DNA of 64,000 bases from Saccharomycodes ludwigii (lineage: Eukaryota; Ascomycota; Saccharomycetes; Saccharomycodales; Saccharomycodaceae), in contig NC_060201.1 in NCBI RefSeq assembly GCF_020623625.1, forward strand, positions 310,001 through 374,000, read 5' to 3'. Each line of letters opens with the position of its first letter. The first letter of the stretch is position 1. The position numbers were made by a program, and so were the translations under genes. This document shows positions 29,502 to 38,892 of the stretch, in pieces. The notes beneath the pieces were generated by a model. That model worked only from the letters and a program-made list of their open reading frames with translations, was not told where the DNA came from and ran no database searches.

Positions 29502-30458
29502 TCAATCTTCTTTGACGTTTGTGTAAATTTCAGTAACATCATCGATTTCATCCAATGTGCTGTAAAACTTTTCCAGTTTGATGCGAGCCTCATCTTTCTC
29601 ACCAATTTCTACCAACATATCTGATTTGGGTTGGAAACCGATACTAATGTCCTTAATTTTGTATTTCAACTTTTCCTTAATTTCTTGTGCTAAAGTATTA
29701 GTTATGGAAGGATCACAACTAATTTCAAAGATCTTGTCACTATATTCCGCCTCCTCATCATTTTGAAGCGATTCAGACTGTTCTTGTTCATCTGGCTCTA
29801 TTTCTTGTAAATCTTCAACCCCTTCTATATTAGTTAACAGATCATCAAAAACAACATCATAGTTATCATTATCTTTTAATGGACTTATGCTAATGTACCC
29901 CATTCTGTCAAAAAAATATAGTGTGGGTGTCATACTACCACCTATTTTATTGAAAGCAGCCCTCACAAGGCCTACTGTTCTATTTTTGTTATCGGTTAAA
30001 CACTCGATAACAAAAGCTATGCCACTTGGACCAATACCTTCATATATACATAATTCACCATTATTCCCACCATTTGCACCAGAACCTTTTTTAATGGCAT
30101 TGTCAATAACTCTTTTGGTGACATTAGCCTTGCAAGCTTGCTCTATTGCAGAAGCTAATCGAACATTTAATTTTGGATCGGCATTCCCACCACCCAACTT
30201 AACTGCTAAGGCTATTTTGTTAGCAAATTTACTAAACAGCTTATTTCTTTCAGCATCGTTTTTAGCTTTATCATGCTTAATTGAAGACCATTTGTTATGT
30301 CCTGACAATGTGGGGTTTGTTAAAACGGTAAATGATTTAATAAAGGGAGTGGTAGTATTAGTATTGCTTGAAGTTATACATTCGGTATTAAGCAATGTGG
30401 ATTTAAATACATTAGAAGTAATTCTTCTTGTGGTGGTGGCGGTGGATCTGAGTAACAT
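29502..30458 (-). CDS. DPC29: Mitochondrial TACO1/YebC-family translation factor Dpc29
   Basis: YebC/TACO1 proteins act in mitochondrial translation; S. cerevisiae YGR021W (Dpc29) has 290 residues against 318 here. A Ser/Thr/Arg-rich presequence (MLLRSTATTTRRITSNVFK) leads to the YebC start SGHNKWSSIKHDKAKNDAER. Further family segments are NVTKRVIDNAIKKGSG and YEGIGPSGIAFVIECLTDN. An acidic insert (~225-245) extends the third domain. It is divergent from VMA7, exactly as YGR021W and YGR020C are. Confidence 0.92.
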   Translation of the reverse strand: MLLRSTATTTRRITSNVFKSTLLNTECITSSNTNTTTPFIKSFTVLTNPTLSGHNKWSSIKHDKAKNDAERNKLFSKFANKIALAVKLGGGNADPKLNVRLASAIEQACKANVTKRVIDNAIKKGSGANGGNNGELCIYEGIGPSGIAFVIECLTDNKNRTVGLVRAAFNKIGGSMTPTLYFFDRMGYISISPLKDNDNYDVVFDDLLTNIEGVEDLQEIEPDEQEQSESLQNDEEAEYSDKIFEISCDPSITNTLAQEIKEKLKYKIKDISIGFQPKSDMLVEIGEKDEARIKLEKFYSTLDEIDDVTEIYTNVKED

Positions 30459-31055
30459 GGTTGTAGTTTTTGTTAATTTATTCTTGGTTTATTTAAATCT
30501 ATTTTATAGAAGCCATCAGCATGGAGGAGAAAGAGGTTAGATAAAGGATTTAAGGTTATTTGTTGTTAGCAACTTAAACAGAAAATTAAACTACAAGTTA
30601 AACAGAAAATGGAATTAAAGTGAATAATCCGTTCATTAAATTTCCATTTCGGTTTGTTTATTATTTTTTATTTTTATTTTTACATATCCGAGAGTGTTTA
30701 ACCCGGTCCAAAATTATTTTTTTGTTGACGTAAAAAATGATTTGTGATGTGTCGTGCAAAATGATACATTCTGTTTATTAATTTGCCATTTTCTTTTTCT
30801 TTTATATATTTTTTTTTTTAGAACCTTTTTTTGCTTTATTCTATTATTTTTTTTTTTTTTTTTTTTTTCTTTGACAGTTTATTATTTTATTTTTTGCAGC
30901 CAAAATTAATAGAATATAAAAATAAAAAAAAAAAAAAAAAAAAACAAAAATAAAAGGTATAAAGAGCTTAAATCATAGAAACAATCCAGTTCAAACTTTG
31001 GATAAACCCACTATCATAGAATTGTAGATTATCTTTATATCATAATATCATAATC
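30459..31055. promoter_or_regulatory. Divergent promoter region DPC29/VMA7
   Basis: About 600 bases with T tracts (30849-30868 and others) and an A tract at 30926-30943. No well-matched regulatory site beyond poly(dA:dT) is clear. Confidence 0.5.
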
Positions 31056-31514
31056 ATGTCTAGTTCTTCAACAGGTCAAGCAGAAAAACGTAATATAATA
31101 GCCGTTATAGGAGATGAAGATACTACTACTGGCTTATTATTAGCAGGTGTAGGCCAAATAGCACCAAATCAAACAGCAGAACAAGATGATTCCGTCGCTC
31201 AAGATCGTAGCAATACTGATACAAAACATAAAAATGAGGATATTGGAGACAACATGGGGAAAAATTTTTTTGTATATAGAGAGGGGAAAACTACTAAGCA
31301 GGAATTAGAAGAAATCTTTCAGTTGTTCACCCAAAAAAGGAAGGACATTTCGTTATTATTGATCAATCAATTTGTTGCTGATAAAATTAGGCATTCAGTC
31401 GATTCATATACTAATGCTTTCCCTGCTATCCTGGAAATTCCATCCAAAGACCATCCTTATAACCCAGAGAAAGATTCTGTTTTGAAAAGAGTTAAAAAAT
31501 TGTTTGGAGAATGA
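31056..31514 (+). CDS. VMA7: Vacuolar H+-ATPase subunit F (Vma7)
   Basis: Subunit of the V1 central stalk. It has 152 residues against 118 in S. cerevisiae. The N-terminal strand [20 protein letters not shown] and the C-terminal [20 protein letters not shown] are characteristic. The extra length is a short N-terminal extension and an acidic, polar insert of ~30 residues (~38-65) before [11 protein letters not shown], in the position of a surface loop. No intron signals were needed to explain it. It is syntenic with DPC29. Confidence 0.93.
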   Translation: MSSSSTGQAEKRNIIAVIGDEDTTTGLLLAGVGQIAPNQTAEQDDSVAQDRSNTDTKHKNEDIGDNMGKNFFVYREGKTTKQELEEIFQLFTQKRKDISLLLINQFVADKIRHSVDSYTNAFPAILEIPSKDHPYNPEKDSVLKRVKKLFGE

Positions 31515-31916
31515 AAACGTTACTATCGAATCCTTTTTTTTTTTTTTTGCAACAAATAAAGAAACATAGTGTCATATTAGCTGTCTCTTGCAATTGGTCA
31601 AATAACCAAGTTATTAATACTAATTTGTGTTTTTTTTTTTTTTTAGACTTTATATTACGTATCTTTACATAAATAAATAAACAAAGATTAAAAGACAAAA
31701 ACCACTAAATATCGAAACAAACATATATAAACTATTGATTGTAAAGATTGAAGCGAAAGAAAGCTGTGTGTTTAGAATATTCTCTCTTTCCCCCTTCTCC
31801 TTATCTTTAGATTCGGCGAGTATCAGAATATTTTTGTTTATGACAGAGCTGTTATTAGTCGCTTTAGCATTAGATGTGGCAGTAGCATCTTTTTTTTCAT
31901 TAGTACTTATTTCTTG
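31515..31916. other. Intergenic, VMA7 to CHS5 3' ends
   Basis: About 400 bases between converging genes, with two T tracts (31532-31547, 31630-31644). ORFs on the plus strand that start here run antisense through CHS5 and are shadows. Confidence 0.5.
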
Positions 31917-32723
31917 CTATTTATTGGACGTTTTCTCTAAATTATATTCTTCAGGTTTTGGTTCTTTATCCTCAAATTCTTTTTTATTTATTACGCCATT
32001 AGCTGAAGGTGTTTCTTCAAGTTCATTCGACTTTGTAGCCTCAACTTCTTTTTTTAGATTTTCAGATTCTATATCTTGCACAGTAGCCTCTTGTTGTTCA
32101 ATTGGTAAATCAGATTTTATATCCACGTCTTCTTTCAAACTTTCTGATTCGATTGGTCGGGTTTGTTCTTCATTACTGCCCTCAATTTCCCCTTCTTTTT
32201 TATTTTCTTCCAGTGTCTCTTCTTCTACTTTATTTTCCTCAGTTGGTTTTTCTTCTACTGGTTCTTCATCCACTGGTTCTTCATCCACCGGTTCTTCATC
32301 CATTGTCTCTTCTTCTACTGGTTCTTCTCCTTTGTTTTCCTCAATCGGTTCTTCTTTAGTTTCCTCAGTTGGCTCTTCTTTAGTTTCTTCAGTTGGCTCT
32401 TCTTCTACTGGTTCTTCATCCACTGGTTCTTCATCCACTGGCTCTTCTTCTTTGTTTTCCTCAATTGGTTCTTCTTTAGTTTTCTCAATTGGTTCTTCTT
32501 CCACTGGTTCTTCTTTAGTTTCCTCAGTTGGTTCTTCTTCTACGGGTTCTTCTTCCACGGGTTCTTCTTCTACGAGTTCTTCTTCCATTGGTTCTTCTTC
32601 CATTGGTTCTTCTTCCACTGGTTCTTTTTCCACTGGTTCTTCTTCCACTGGTTCTTCTTCCACTGGTTCTTCTTCCACTGGTTCCTCTTCCACTGGTTCT
32701 TCTTCCACTGGTTCTTCTTCCAC
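31917..32723 (-). other. CHS5: Probable C-terminal part of CHS5, out of frame with the main ORF
   Basis: Open frame of 268 codons that continues the EPVEE repeat and then a unique acidic tail ending EYNLEKTSNK. The main CHS5 ORF leaves this frame near 32735, where one repeat unit is a base short. S. cerevisiae Chs5 also has PVED-type repeats followed by a unique acidic region, so this frame is the likely native continuation. The combined gene would span 31917-34357 (about 813 residues). A real frameshift, a polymorphism or a sequencing error are all possible. Confidence 0.65.
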
Positions 32724-32775
32724 TGGTTCTTCTTCACTGGTTCTTCTTTCACTGGTTCTTCTCTATTTCCCTCTA
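32240..32775 (-). repeat. 15-base coding minisatellite in CHS5
   Basis: Repeats of GAACCAGTGGAAGAA and variants on the minus strand, encoding EPVEE with variants such as EPTEE, EPMEE and EPVDE. All six frames stay open over most of it, which creates long antisense ORFs. The most homogeneous block is about 32590-32750. Confidence 0.9.
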
Positions 32776-34357
32776 CTGGGTTTTCTTTATTCTCTCCCAT
32801 CAGTTCCTCTTCTTCTCCTTTATTTTCTTCAATTGGTTCTTCGTTATTTCCCCCCACCGACTCTTCATTATTCCCCCCCACTGGTCCTTCATCTTTAGTT
32901 TCCTCAACCGGTTCTCCTTCTTTACCTTCTTCCACCATAGGTTCTTCCATTGACTTTTCTTCTTTACCAGCTTGTTCAATTATATTTTCATATTTGCCTT
33001 CTTCATCCTCATCTTCTTGTTGATCATTTAAATCCACAGCTTTAATTTTTTTATCATTTTTTAATACATCCTCCTTTTGCTCTTTTGATTGCTCATTGTC
33101 TGTAGTTAGTTCTTCATTTAAGTCTTCTGTTTTAAAGTCTTTATCTTCCAAACCTCCCTCCTGTTCCGAGTTTCCAGAACTAGCTTTGTCTTCCTTTTCA
33201 ATATTATTTTCTTCTTCTTCTTCCATTTTATTCTCTTTTTGAACTTCAGTTACCGCTTCTTGGTCCTTTCCAGTCTCAGTTTTTTCTTCAGCACTAATTT
33301 TACTCAAATATGCCTCGGTTAAACTCTTATCAAATTTATAGTTTCCGGTCATATCATCGGCACCACCAACAGGATTTTGATAATAGAATCCTCTGACTCC
33401 AATAATTCTCTTTTCGACTTGACAAGCTCTAACCCATTCTGGCTTGACAATAGGAATATTGTTCCTCTTGGCCTTTTCTAACTCTTCATCTTGATCGTTA
33501 TCAACTTCATCAACTTCATTAGTAATATAGTGGGTAGTGTCAATAGTAACTTTATTTTGCAATGGTTTAGCACCAATGCTGTCTAAACAACTTTTAATAT
33601 CGTTTTCAGTGATTTGTAAAGTAGTATCTAATTTACCTAAACAACAAGTAATACCACTCATGTCGGTCATTTTGTGTGTTTTAATAGCTAACCTATTAGA
33701 GTAATAAGTCCCCGATGTAGTTGACATTTTCAATTGAAACTCGTAGCTGGTATCTACACTTAAACCAGATATTTTAAAACTATTGGTTTTAATAGGATTA
33801 GGGATCATAGTAATTCTCTCCATCTTGGTGTGAGTAGCAGCTCCTGTGCTAGACTGGGCGTTATCAGGAATAGAAGAACCAGAATTGGCATTTTCTGGTT
33901 TGATTGTTGATTTATACAAAATCAATGACTTCAAATCCACGGAACCCAAATTCAAATTATCCCATTTCAAAATACAACTTGTTTGTGTAACATTAAGCTT
34001 GGATAAGTGAGGTGGTGATGGTTCCAATTGTCCGTATTTCTGGAAGATATCATTTTGTAAATTTAAAAATTTGGTGAAAACATTAGATTCAGACTCATAG
34101 TTGTGAGAAACGTTAAATTGAACGATTGAACCTGTTTTAATATCTTCTGGTAACAAAATAGTAGGAAACTCGATAATTAAATGATCATCTGTTGTTAATA
34201 ATGCGATTGAAGCGTCCACTTTACCAACAGTTAAGGAAACAATACCTTCCCCCTTTTGATTACTTTGGGTATTTGTTGAACTAATATCAGTGGCTGTTGT
34301 TGTAGTCATTTTTTGATGAATATTTGACAATTGTTTTATTTCTATTTTTGTTCTCAA
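32570..34357 (-). CDS. CHS5: Exomer scaffold Chs5 (FN3-BRCT), with apparent frameshift near the 3' end
   Basis: Core of the exomer complex, which exports chitin synthase Chs3 from the trans-Golgi and also acts in mating. The N-terminal dimerisation segment has VSLTVGKVDASIALL. An FN3 domain follows at ~112-235 (LNVTQTSCILKWDNLNLGS, KISGLSVDTSYEFQLK), then a BRCT domain at ~238-330 (IPIVKPEWVRACQVEKRIIG), then an acidic tail. The start may be the second Met (34309), nearer the S. cerevisiae N-terminus. As an open frame the gene ends after an odd NQWKK run, produced when one base is missing in the minisatellite near 32735; the normal EPVEE frame continues to 31917. Without the shift the protein would be ~813 residues (S. 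cerevisiae 671). Confidence 0.92.
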   Translation of the reverse strand: MRTKIEIKQLSNIHQKMTTTTATDISSTNTQSNQKGEGIVSLTVGKVDASIALLTTDDHLIIEFPTILLPEDIKTGSIVQFNVSHNYESESNVFTKFLNLQNDIFQKYGQLEPSPPHLSKLNVTQTSCILKWDNLNLGSVDLKSLILYKSTIKPENANSGSSIPDNAQSSTGAATHTKMERITMIPNPIKTNSFKISGLSVDTSYEFQLKMSTTSGTYYSNRLAIKTHKMTDMSGITCCLGKLDTTLQITENDIKSCLDSIGAKPLQNKVTIDTTHYITNEVDEVDNDQDEELEKAKRNNIPIVKPEWVRACQVEKRIIGVRGFYYQNPVGGADDMTGNYKFDKSLTEAYLSKISAEEKTETGKDQEAVTEVQKENKMEEEEENNIEKEDKASSGNSEQEGGLEDKDFKTEDLNEELTTDNEQSKEQKEDVLKNDKKIKAVDLNDQQEDEDEEGKYENIIEQAGKEEKSMEEPMVEEGKEGEPVEETKDEGPVGGNNEESVGGNNEEPIEENKGEEEELMGENKENPVEGNREEPVKEEPVKKNQWKKNQWKKNQWKRNQWKKNQWKKNQWKKNQWKKNQWKKNQWKKNQWKKNS

Positions 34358-35076
34358 TAAATAACAAGTAGGAATTTATTTTATTAAAAGGGAAAAAGAA
34401 AGAAACACAACACAGAAGAAAAGGAGAGAAAATAATTTTCTTTGTTTTTCATTTGTTGGTTATTTTAATTATTACTTTAAATATAAAATGTATATATTTT
34501 TAGGCGTTATAGTTATTGTTGTTCTCATGATATGTCCGAGATATTTCGGACACAACAAATAACTTTCGTTTTAAGCGATGTCACATGACAATGAAAACTG
34601 TGGCAGTGCACGCTGAGAATGTAATATCACGTGCCAATAACATAGGTTGTTGAACTGTGTGTTTTTGTTTTAGCCATTTGTCCCTTTGTGTCGCAATTGC
34701 TATGAAAGGCAAAGGCTGAGTGTGTAATACTTGCTGATTCTCGCTGTGTTAGAAATACCACGTGAAATTGTCTTGGGTTTTTTTTTCTTTTTTTTTCTTT
34801 TTCTTTTTTCTTTTTTCTTTTCAAATACAGTTAAAAAATATATATATATATAATATAAGATAAAACTACAAATTGTTATCTTTTTATTTTTATTTCTGTT
34901 TTCTTTTTTGTTTCTATTTTACATCTGTTTTACTCTCCTCCCCTTTCCATTTTTTTTTTTTTTTTTTTCTTTTCTTTTTTTCCTTCATTCAAAACATTCA
35001 TTTATTCTCCCCCTGTTTTGAAAGTCCTCATACACTCAACAAAAGAAACTCCCACACAAAGCACATATCAGATACA
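34358..35076. promoter_or_regulatory. Divergent promoter region CHS5/CYS4
   Basis: About 720 bases. It holds a cluster of sulfur-pathway-type sites (34580-34764), a TATA-like (TA)n at 34841-34852, and T tracts at 34951-34968 in the CYS4 leader. An upstream in-frame ATG at 34873 would add a poly-Phe-rich extension and is rejected as the CYS4 start. Confidence 0.6.
34580..34764. promoter_or_regulatory. Cbf1 and Met31/32-type site cluster
   Basis: GTCACATG at 34580-34587, AAACTGTGG (Met31/Met32 consensus) at 34595-34603, ATCACGTG with E-box CACGTG at 34628-34633, and a further CACGTG at 34759-34764. Cbf1 plus Met31/32 recruit Met4 to sulfur amino-acid genes in S. cerevisiae, and CYS4 is the sulfur gene here. 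Confidence 0.6.
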
Positions 35077-36582
35077 ATGTCTGCCCAAACACATTCAATA
35101 TCCACAAATGTTTTAGACTTGGTTGGTCAAACACCCTTATTAAAGTTAAATAAATTGCCCCAAGATTTGGGTATTAAACCTAAGGTCTACTGCAAACTAG
35201 AACTGTACAATCCTGGTGGTTCCATTAAAGATCGTATTGCTAAAGCTATGATCGAAGACGCTGAAAAGCGTGGCATTATTCATCCATCTCGTTCCACTTT
35301 GATTGAACCAACTAGTGGTAATACTGGTATTGGTTTGGCTTTAATTGGCGCTATTAAAGGTTATAGAGTCATTATAACTTTACCAGAAAAAATGTCCAAT
35401 GAAAAAGTCTCTGTTTTAAAAGCCTTGGGTGCTGAAATTATTAGGACACCAACTGAAGCTGCTTGGGATTCTCCAGAATCTCATATCGGTGTCGCTCTGA
35501 AATTGCAAAATGAGATTCCAGGCGGCATTATTTTAGACCAGTATAATAATCCATACAATCCAATTGCTCATATCCTAGGTACTGGAAAGGAAATACACGA
35601 ACAATTGGATAAAATAGGCGAGTTGGACAAATTGCGTGGTGTTTTTGCTGGTGCAGGTACCGGTGGTACTATTACCGGTATTGCTAAGTATTTGAAAGAG
35701 AATGTTAGCAGCAATATTAAAATTATTGGGGCAGATCCAGAAGGATCCATTTTGGCCCAGCCAGAAAATCTTAACGACACTAAATTAGCTTCTTATAAAG
35801 TTGAAGGTATTGGATATGATTTTGTTCCTAAAGTTTTAGATAGATCTTTGATTGATAAATGGTATAAAACACATGATAAACCATCTTTTAAATATGCTCG
35901 TCAATTAATTACTTCTGAAGGTTTACTAGTTGGTGGTAGTAGTGGTTCTGCTTTTGAGGCTTTGGTTAATTATTGTCAGGAGCATCCAGAATTAGATGAA
36001 GATGATGTTTTGGTTGTCATTTTCCCGGATAGTATTAGATCTTATTTGACCAAGTTTGTTGATGATGAATGGTTGAAGAAGAACGGTTTATGGGACGATG
36101 AATTTGAACAAATTGTTAACAAGAGGAAAGAACCAATTAGGGATATCTATAATGGTGCTACTGTCAAGGATTTGAAATTAAAACCTGTTGTAAGTGTTTT
36201 AGAAACTGAAAAACTAAGTACTGTTATATCTATATTGAAAGACAACGGGTTTGACCAATTGCCCGTATTAACCGCCGAAGGTAAATTATGCGGTCTAGTC
36301 ACGTTAAGTAAATTGCTAAAGACTTTGCAAACAGCAAAAACCAAACCAGATACTATTAAGGGGATTTTCTTAGATTTTAGAAAGTTGAATAATTTTGATG
36401 AAGTCAGCAGTTACAATGAAAACAAGAGTGGTAAGAAAAAGTTTTTAAGCTTTGATATCAACACAAAATTAAGTGATTTGGATACTTTTTTCGAAAAGAA
36501 TTCAAATGCCATCATTACTGATAAAACTTTGAAGCCAATTCATATTGTCACCAAAGTAGATTTGTTAACTTATTTAGCATAA
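35077..36582 (+). CDS. CYS4: Cystathionine beta-synthase
   Basis: PLP enzyme joining homocysteine and serine to cystathionine, the first transsulfuration step. It has 501 residues from the ATG at 35077 (507 in S. cerevisiae), chosen because MSAQTHSISTNVLDLVGQTP aligns with the family N-terminus and the longer frame is low-complexity. The PLP lysine lies in NPGGSIKDRIAK. Other family segments are EPTSGNTGIGLAL, GAGTGGTITGIAKYL (phosphate loop) and VGGSSGSAFEAL. The C-terminal CBS pair is at ~365-500 (ILKDNGFDQLPVL). There is no heme-binding N-terminal domain, as in other yeasts. Confidence 0.97.
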   Translation: MSAQTHSISTNVLDLVGQTPLLKLNKLPQDLGIKPKVYCKLELYNPGGSIKDRIAKAMIEDAEKRGIIHPSRSTLIEPTSGNTGIGLALIGAIKGYRVIITLPEKMSNEKVSVLKALGAEIIRTPTEAAWDSPESHIGVALKLQNEIPGGIILDQYNNPYNPIAHILGTGKEIHEQLDKIGELDKLRGVFAGAGTGGTITGIAKYLKENVSSNIKIIGADPEGSILAQPENLNDTKLASYKVEGIGYDFVPKVLDRSLIDKWYKTHDKPSFKYARQLITSEGLLVGGSSGSAFEALVNYCQEHPELDEDDVLVVIFPDSIRSYLTKFVDDEWLKKNGLWDDEFEQIVNKRKEPIRDIYNGATVKDLKLKPVVSVLETEKLSTVISILKDNGFDQLPVLTAEGKLCGLVTLSKLLKTLQTAKTKPDTIKGIFLDFRKLNNFDEVSSYNENKSGKKKFLSFDINTKLSDLDTFFEKNSNAIITDKTLKPIHIVTKVDLLTYLA

Positions 36583-36719
36583 TGATTTTGTAACAAATAA
36601 TCTAATATATAAATATTTATTGTAATGATGATATTATTTTTACGTACACTATGTTTTCATATTTACAAAACTTTGATTTAAGGAGAATGATGGTAAAAGG
36701 CGCAAAATGAATAACATCC

Positions 36720-37202
36720 CTATTCCTTATTATTTGAAGTGTTTTTACCGTTCATACCTAAAACACTCATCAAAGCACCGATTTGGTCTTGGCCAATGTT
36801 TATACCACATTTTTGCATTTCTTCTCTCAATTCAACCATAGCACCCTTAACTTGTTTATCCATGATAACCTTGATCATAGACCAAGGACTCATACTGCCA
36901 GAATCGGGATTAATATATTTTTTTTCAACCATGATGGCGCTAATTTCATTAAGCTTTTCTAAAACCGATGGATTTGAATATATCTTATCCATCAATTCTT
37001 GGACTTTTTCTAATTCATCAGATTCCTTGGAATTAAAAGTGGAGGGAGATGTTGCATAAAATCTATTAGTGGATGATTTAGCAACGGTATAAATAGGAGC
37101 TGGATAGCATAGTTTTTTGGCCAATATAATAGTATGGAATAAAGGTTTTTGTTGTTTTAATAGAGATTTTCTAGCTATAAAAGAAACAGTAGGAACAAAC
37201 AT
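36720..37202 (-). CDS. Mitochondrial protein, probable YGL041W-A counterpart
   Basis: 160 residues from the internal ATG at 37202. The open frame extends upstream to 37430, but that part contains a poly-Phe run made by a promoter A tract. The chosen N-terminus, MFVPTVSFIARKSLLKQQKP, looks like a mitochondrial presequence. The conserved-looking part is C-terminal: SDELEKVQELMDKIYSNPSV, INPDSGSMSPWSMIKVIMD and INIGQDQIGALMSVLGM. I do not recognise a named domain. S. cerevisiae has YGL041W-A (154 codons, mitochondrial, unknown function) close to DST1; the size, location signal and neighbour fit. The assignment rests mainly on synteny. Confidence 0.7.
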   Translation of the reverse strand: MFVPTVSFIARKSLLKQQKPLFHTIILAKKLCYPAPIYTVAKSSTNRFYATSPSTFNSKESDELEKVQELMDKIYSNPSVLEKLNEISAIMVEKKYINPDSGSMSPWSMIKVIMDKQVKGAMVELREEMQKCGINIGQDQIGALMSVLGMNGKNTSNNKE

Positions 37203-37687
37203 TTGCGTTGATACTTTTGGAATAATTATTTTATGGTTATTACTGAGAAAATGGTATATAATATGATTATCTGTTGATAAAAAAATTGGAATATTTGAGA
37301 TATTAGTGAGATTGCTTTTAAGGAAGTGAGAAAAACCATTACGAAAAAAAAAAAAAAAAAAAAAAAAAAATTGTTGGCTTCGCTTAAGAAGAAAATTCCA
37401 TATATAAATAAAGGAGTTTAATACAATCAAATTTAAATAGGTTATTATATATCATACCGGTCAATATAAGTATTAAATATTGATATATTAATATTATATC
37501 AAAAAAGGAAAGAAATTTCATGTATAAAACATTAAAATTATATATATATATATATATATAAAGGTATAGATTCCCCCATTTCCTGAGAAATGGTGGGTAT
37601 GTGAGTATTAATCACAAAATAACAGACCAAGATTAATACTATATGTACTCTTTTTTTCCTTTTTTCTTTTTCTTTTGTTGTTGTTGT
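37203..37687. other. Intergenic between the YGL041W-A-like gene and the DST1 3' end
   Basis: About 485 bases. It includes an A tract at 37345-37370 and a (TA)n run at 37543-37560 that may serve DST1 3'-end formation. Confidence 0.5.
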
Positions 37688-38560
37688 TTAAGAAAACTTC
37701 CATCTATTACCACAATTCTCACAGGTACAAAACGTAGTCAATGGTTCATCTGCAGATCTAGTTTGTAATTGATAATATGAGACTTTCCTTTCTTTACATT
37801 TACCACATTGGAATCTATCGGTAACACTTCTTTCAACGGTGGCACCTTGAGCATTGTATAGATTTTTCTCTTTAATTTCCTGCAATTTTTTCTGCAAATG
37901 CTCGGGAGCTAAATCTTTTGGGTCGCAATTGACCAAATAATTCGGTGTGCAATCACCTGTTAAAATTTTAACTTTCAACTCTTTGTTTGTTTTTGATATT
38001 ACACTAGAAAAGATTACACGATACTTATCTTTATATTTCTTTTCGTCGTTATTCGCATATACATTTAATTCGTTTTCTATATTAATACATAAATCTAAAA
38101 TTTCATTTGAAGATTTTCTTGTTTCTTTACATAATGCATCATAAAAGGCTTTAATAACCATATCACGTAATTTTTCGTTGTGAACTTGAGTGTTGACATT
38201 ATCCAATTTACTACTTCTAGGTTTATCGGGAAGTTCAGTAATAATATTTTTTTTTGTGTTGCTGTTATTAAGGCTACTAGAACTCTTGTTGGAACTAGCA
38301 TTTAGTTTATTTTTCTTTTTTTCCTTTGAGATTTCTGTTTTCCAGTCATTAATTATTTTTTTGGAAACTTTTGAGACTTCTTGATTAGTGGATTTTTTAA
38401 ATTGATTAACAGCAACCCCAACTTTAGTCTCTCGTAACAATTTTTCTGTGGGTTTCATATCTTTCTCCAATATCTTTAATATTTTTAAAACTTCCTCATC
38501 ATTAGTTTTAGCTTTTTCCAAGTTTTTCACTAAAGTTAACACTTCTTTGGTTTCCAACAT
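37688..38560 (-). CDS. DST1: Transcription elongation factor TFIIS
   Basis: Stimulates RNA cleavage by arrested RNA polymerase II. It has 290 residues (309 in S. cerevisiae). The N-terminal LW/TFIIS-N domain (~1-80) is followed by a Ser/Asn linker, the central domain II (~130-235, with LRDMVIKAFYDAL) and the C-terminal zinc ribbon. The ribbon has two Cys pairs (FQCGKCKERK and CTCENCGNRW) and the catalytic acidic hairpin RSADEP that enters the polymerase. It is divergent from RNA15, as in S. cerevisiae (YGL043W/YGL044C). Confidence 0.96.
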   Translation of the reverse strand: MLETKEVLTLVKNLEKAKTNDEEVLKILKILEKDMKPTEKLLRETKVGVAVNQFKKSTNQEVSKVSKKIINDWKTEISKEKKKNKLNASSNKSSSSLNNSNTKKNIITELPDKPRSSKLDNVNTQVHNEKLRDMVIKAFYDALCKETRKSSNEILDLCINIENELNVYANNDEKKYKDKYRVIFSSVISKTNKELKVKILTGDCTPNYLVNCDPKDLAPEHLQKKLQEIKEKNLYNAQGATVERSVTDRFQCGKCKERKVSYYQLQTRSADEPLTTFCTCENCGNRWKFS

Positions 38561-38892
38561 ATTTTATGTCTAGAGACGAGATCCTAATTGTTTTAAAATG
38601 CTAGATTGATGAAAATGAAAGATGATATTTTTATATTTTTATTCTTTTTTTTTTCTGTTTGAATGATGGACAATAAACATGCAAACGTAGAAATATAAAT
38701 ATTATATATCATTTTTTTTTTACCAAGAGAAAAAAAAAAAAAAAAAAAAAAAGAATTTGGCTATGCTAAACGAAAGGTGTGGGTGTATGGAAAATAATAA
38801 TAAAAGCTTTATTTGATTTTCCATCTTTTCATTTTTTTCATTTCAACAAATAAAACAAACACAACCAAAAGAAAAAGATAAGTTCAGCAGAA
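38561..38892. promoter_or_regulatory. Divergent promoter DST1/RNA15
   Basis: 332 bases with an A tract at 38730-38752 and T tracts. The divergent arrangement is conserved with S. cerevisiae. No specific site is identified. Confidence 0.5.

Noticed and set aside
31735-33023. Long plus-strand ORFs rich in SSTGSS, or Phe/Trp
   Set aside because: Antisense readings of the CHS5 15-base minisatellite and its acidic tail; no independent content.
34873-35076. N-terminal extension of CYS4
   Set aside because: The extra 68 codons are a poly-Phe/Ser translation of promoter T tracts; the family N-terminus begins at 35077.
37203-37430. Upstream start for the YGL041W-A-like gene
   Set aside because: It includes a poly-Phe run from an A tract; the ATG at 37202 gives a normal presequence and expected length.
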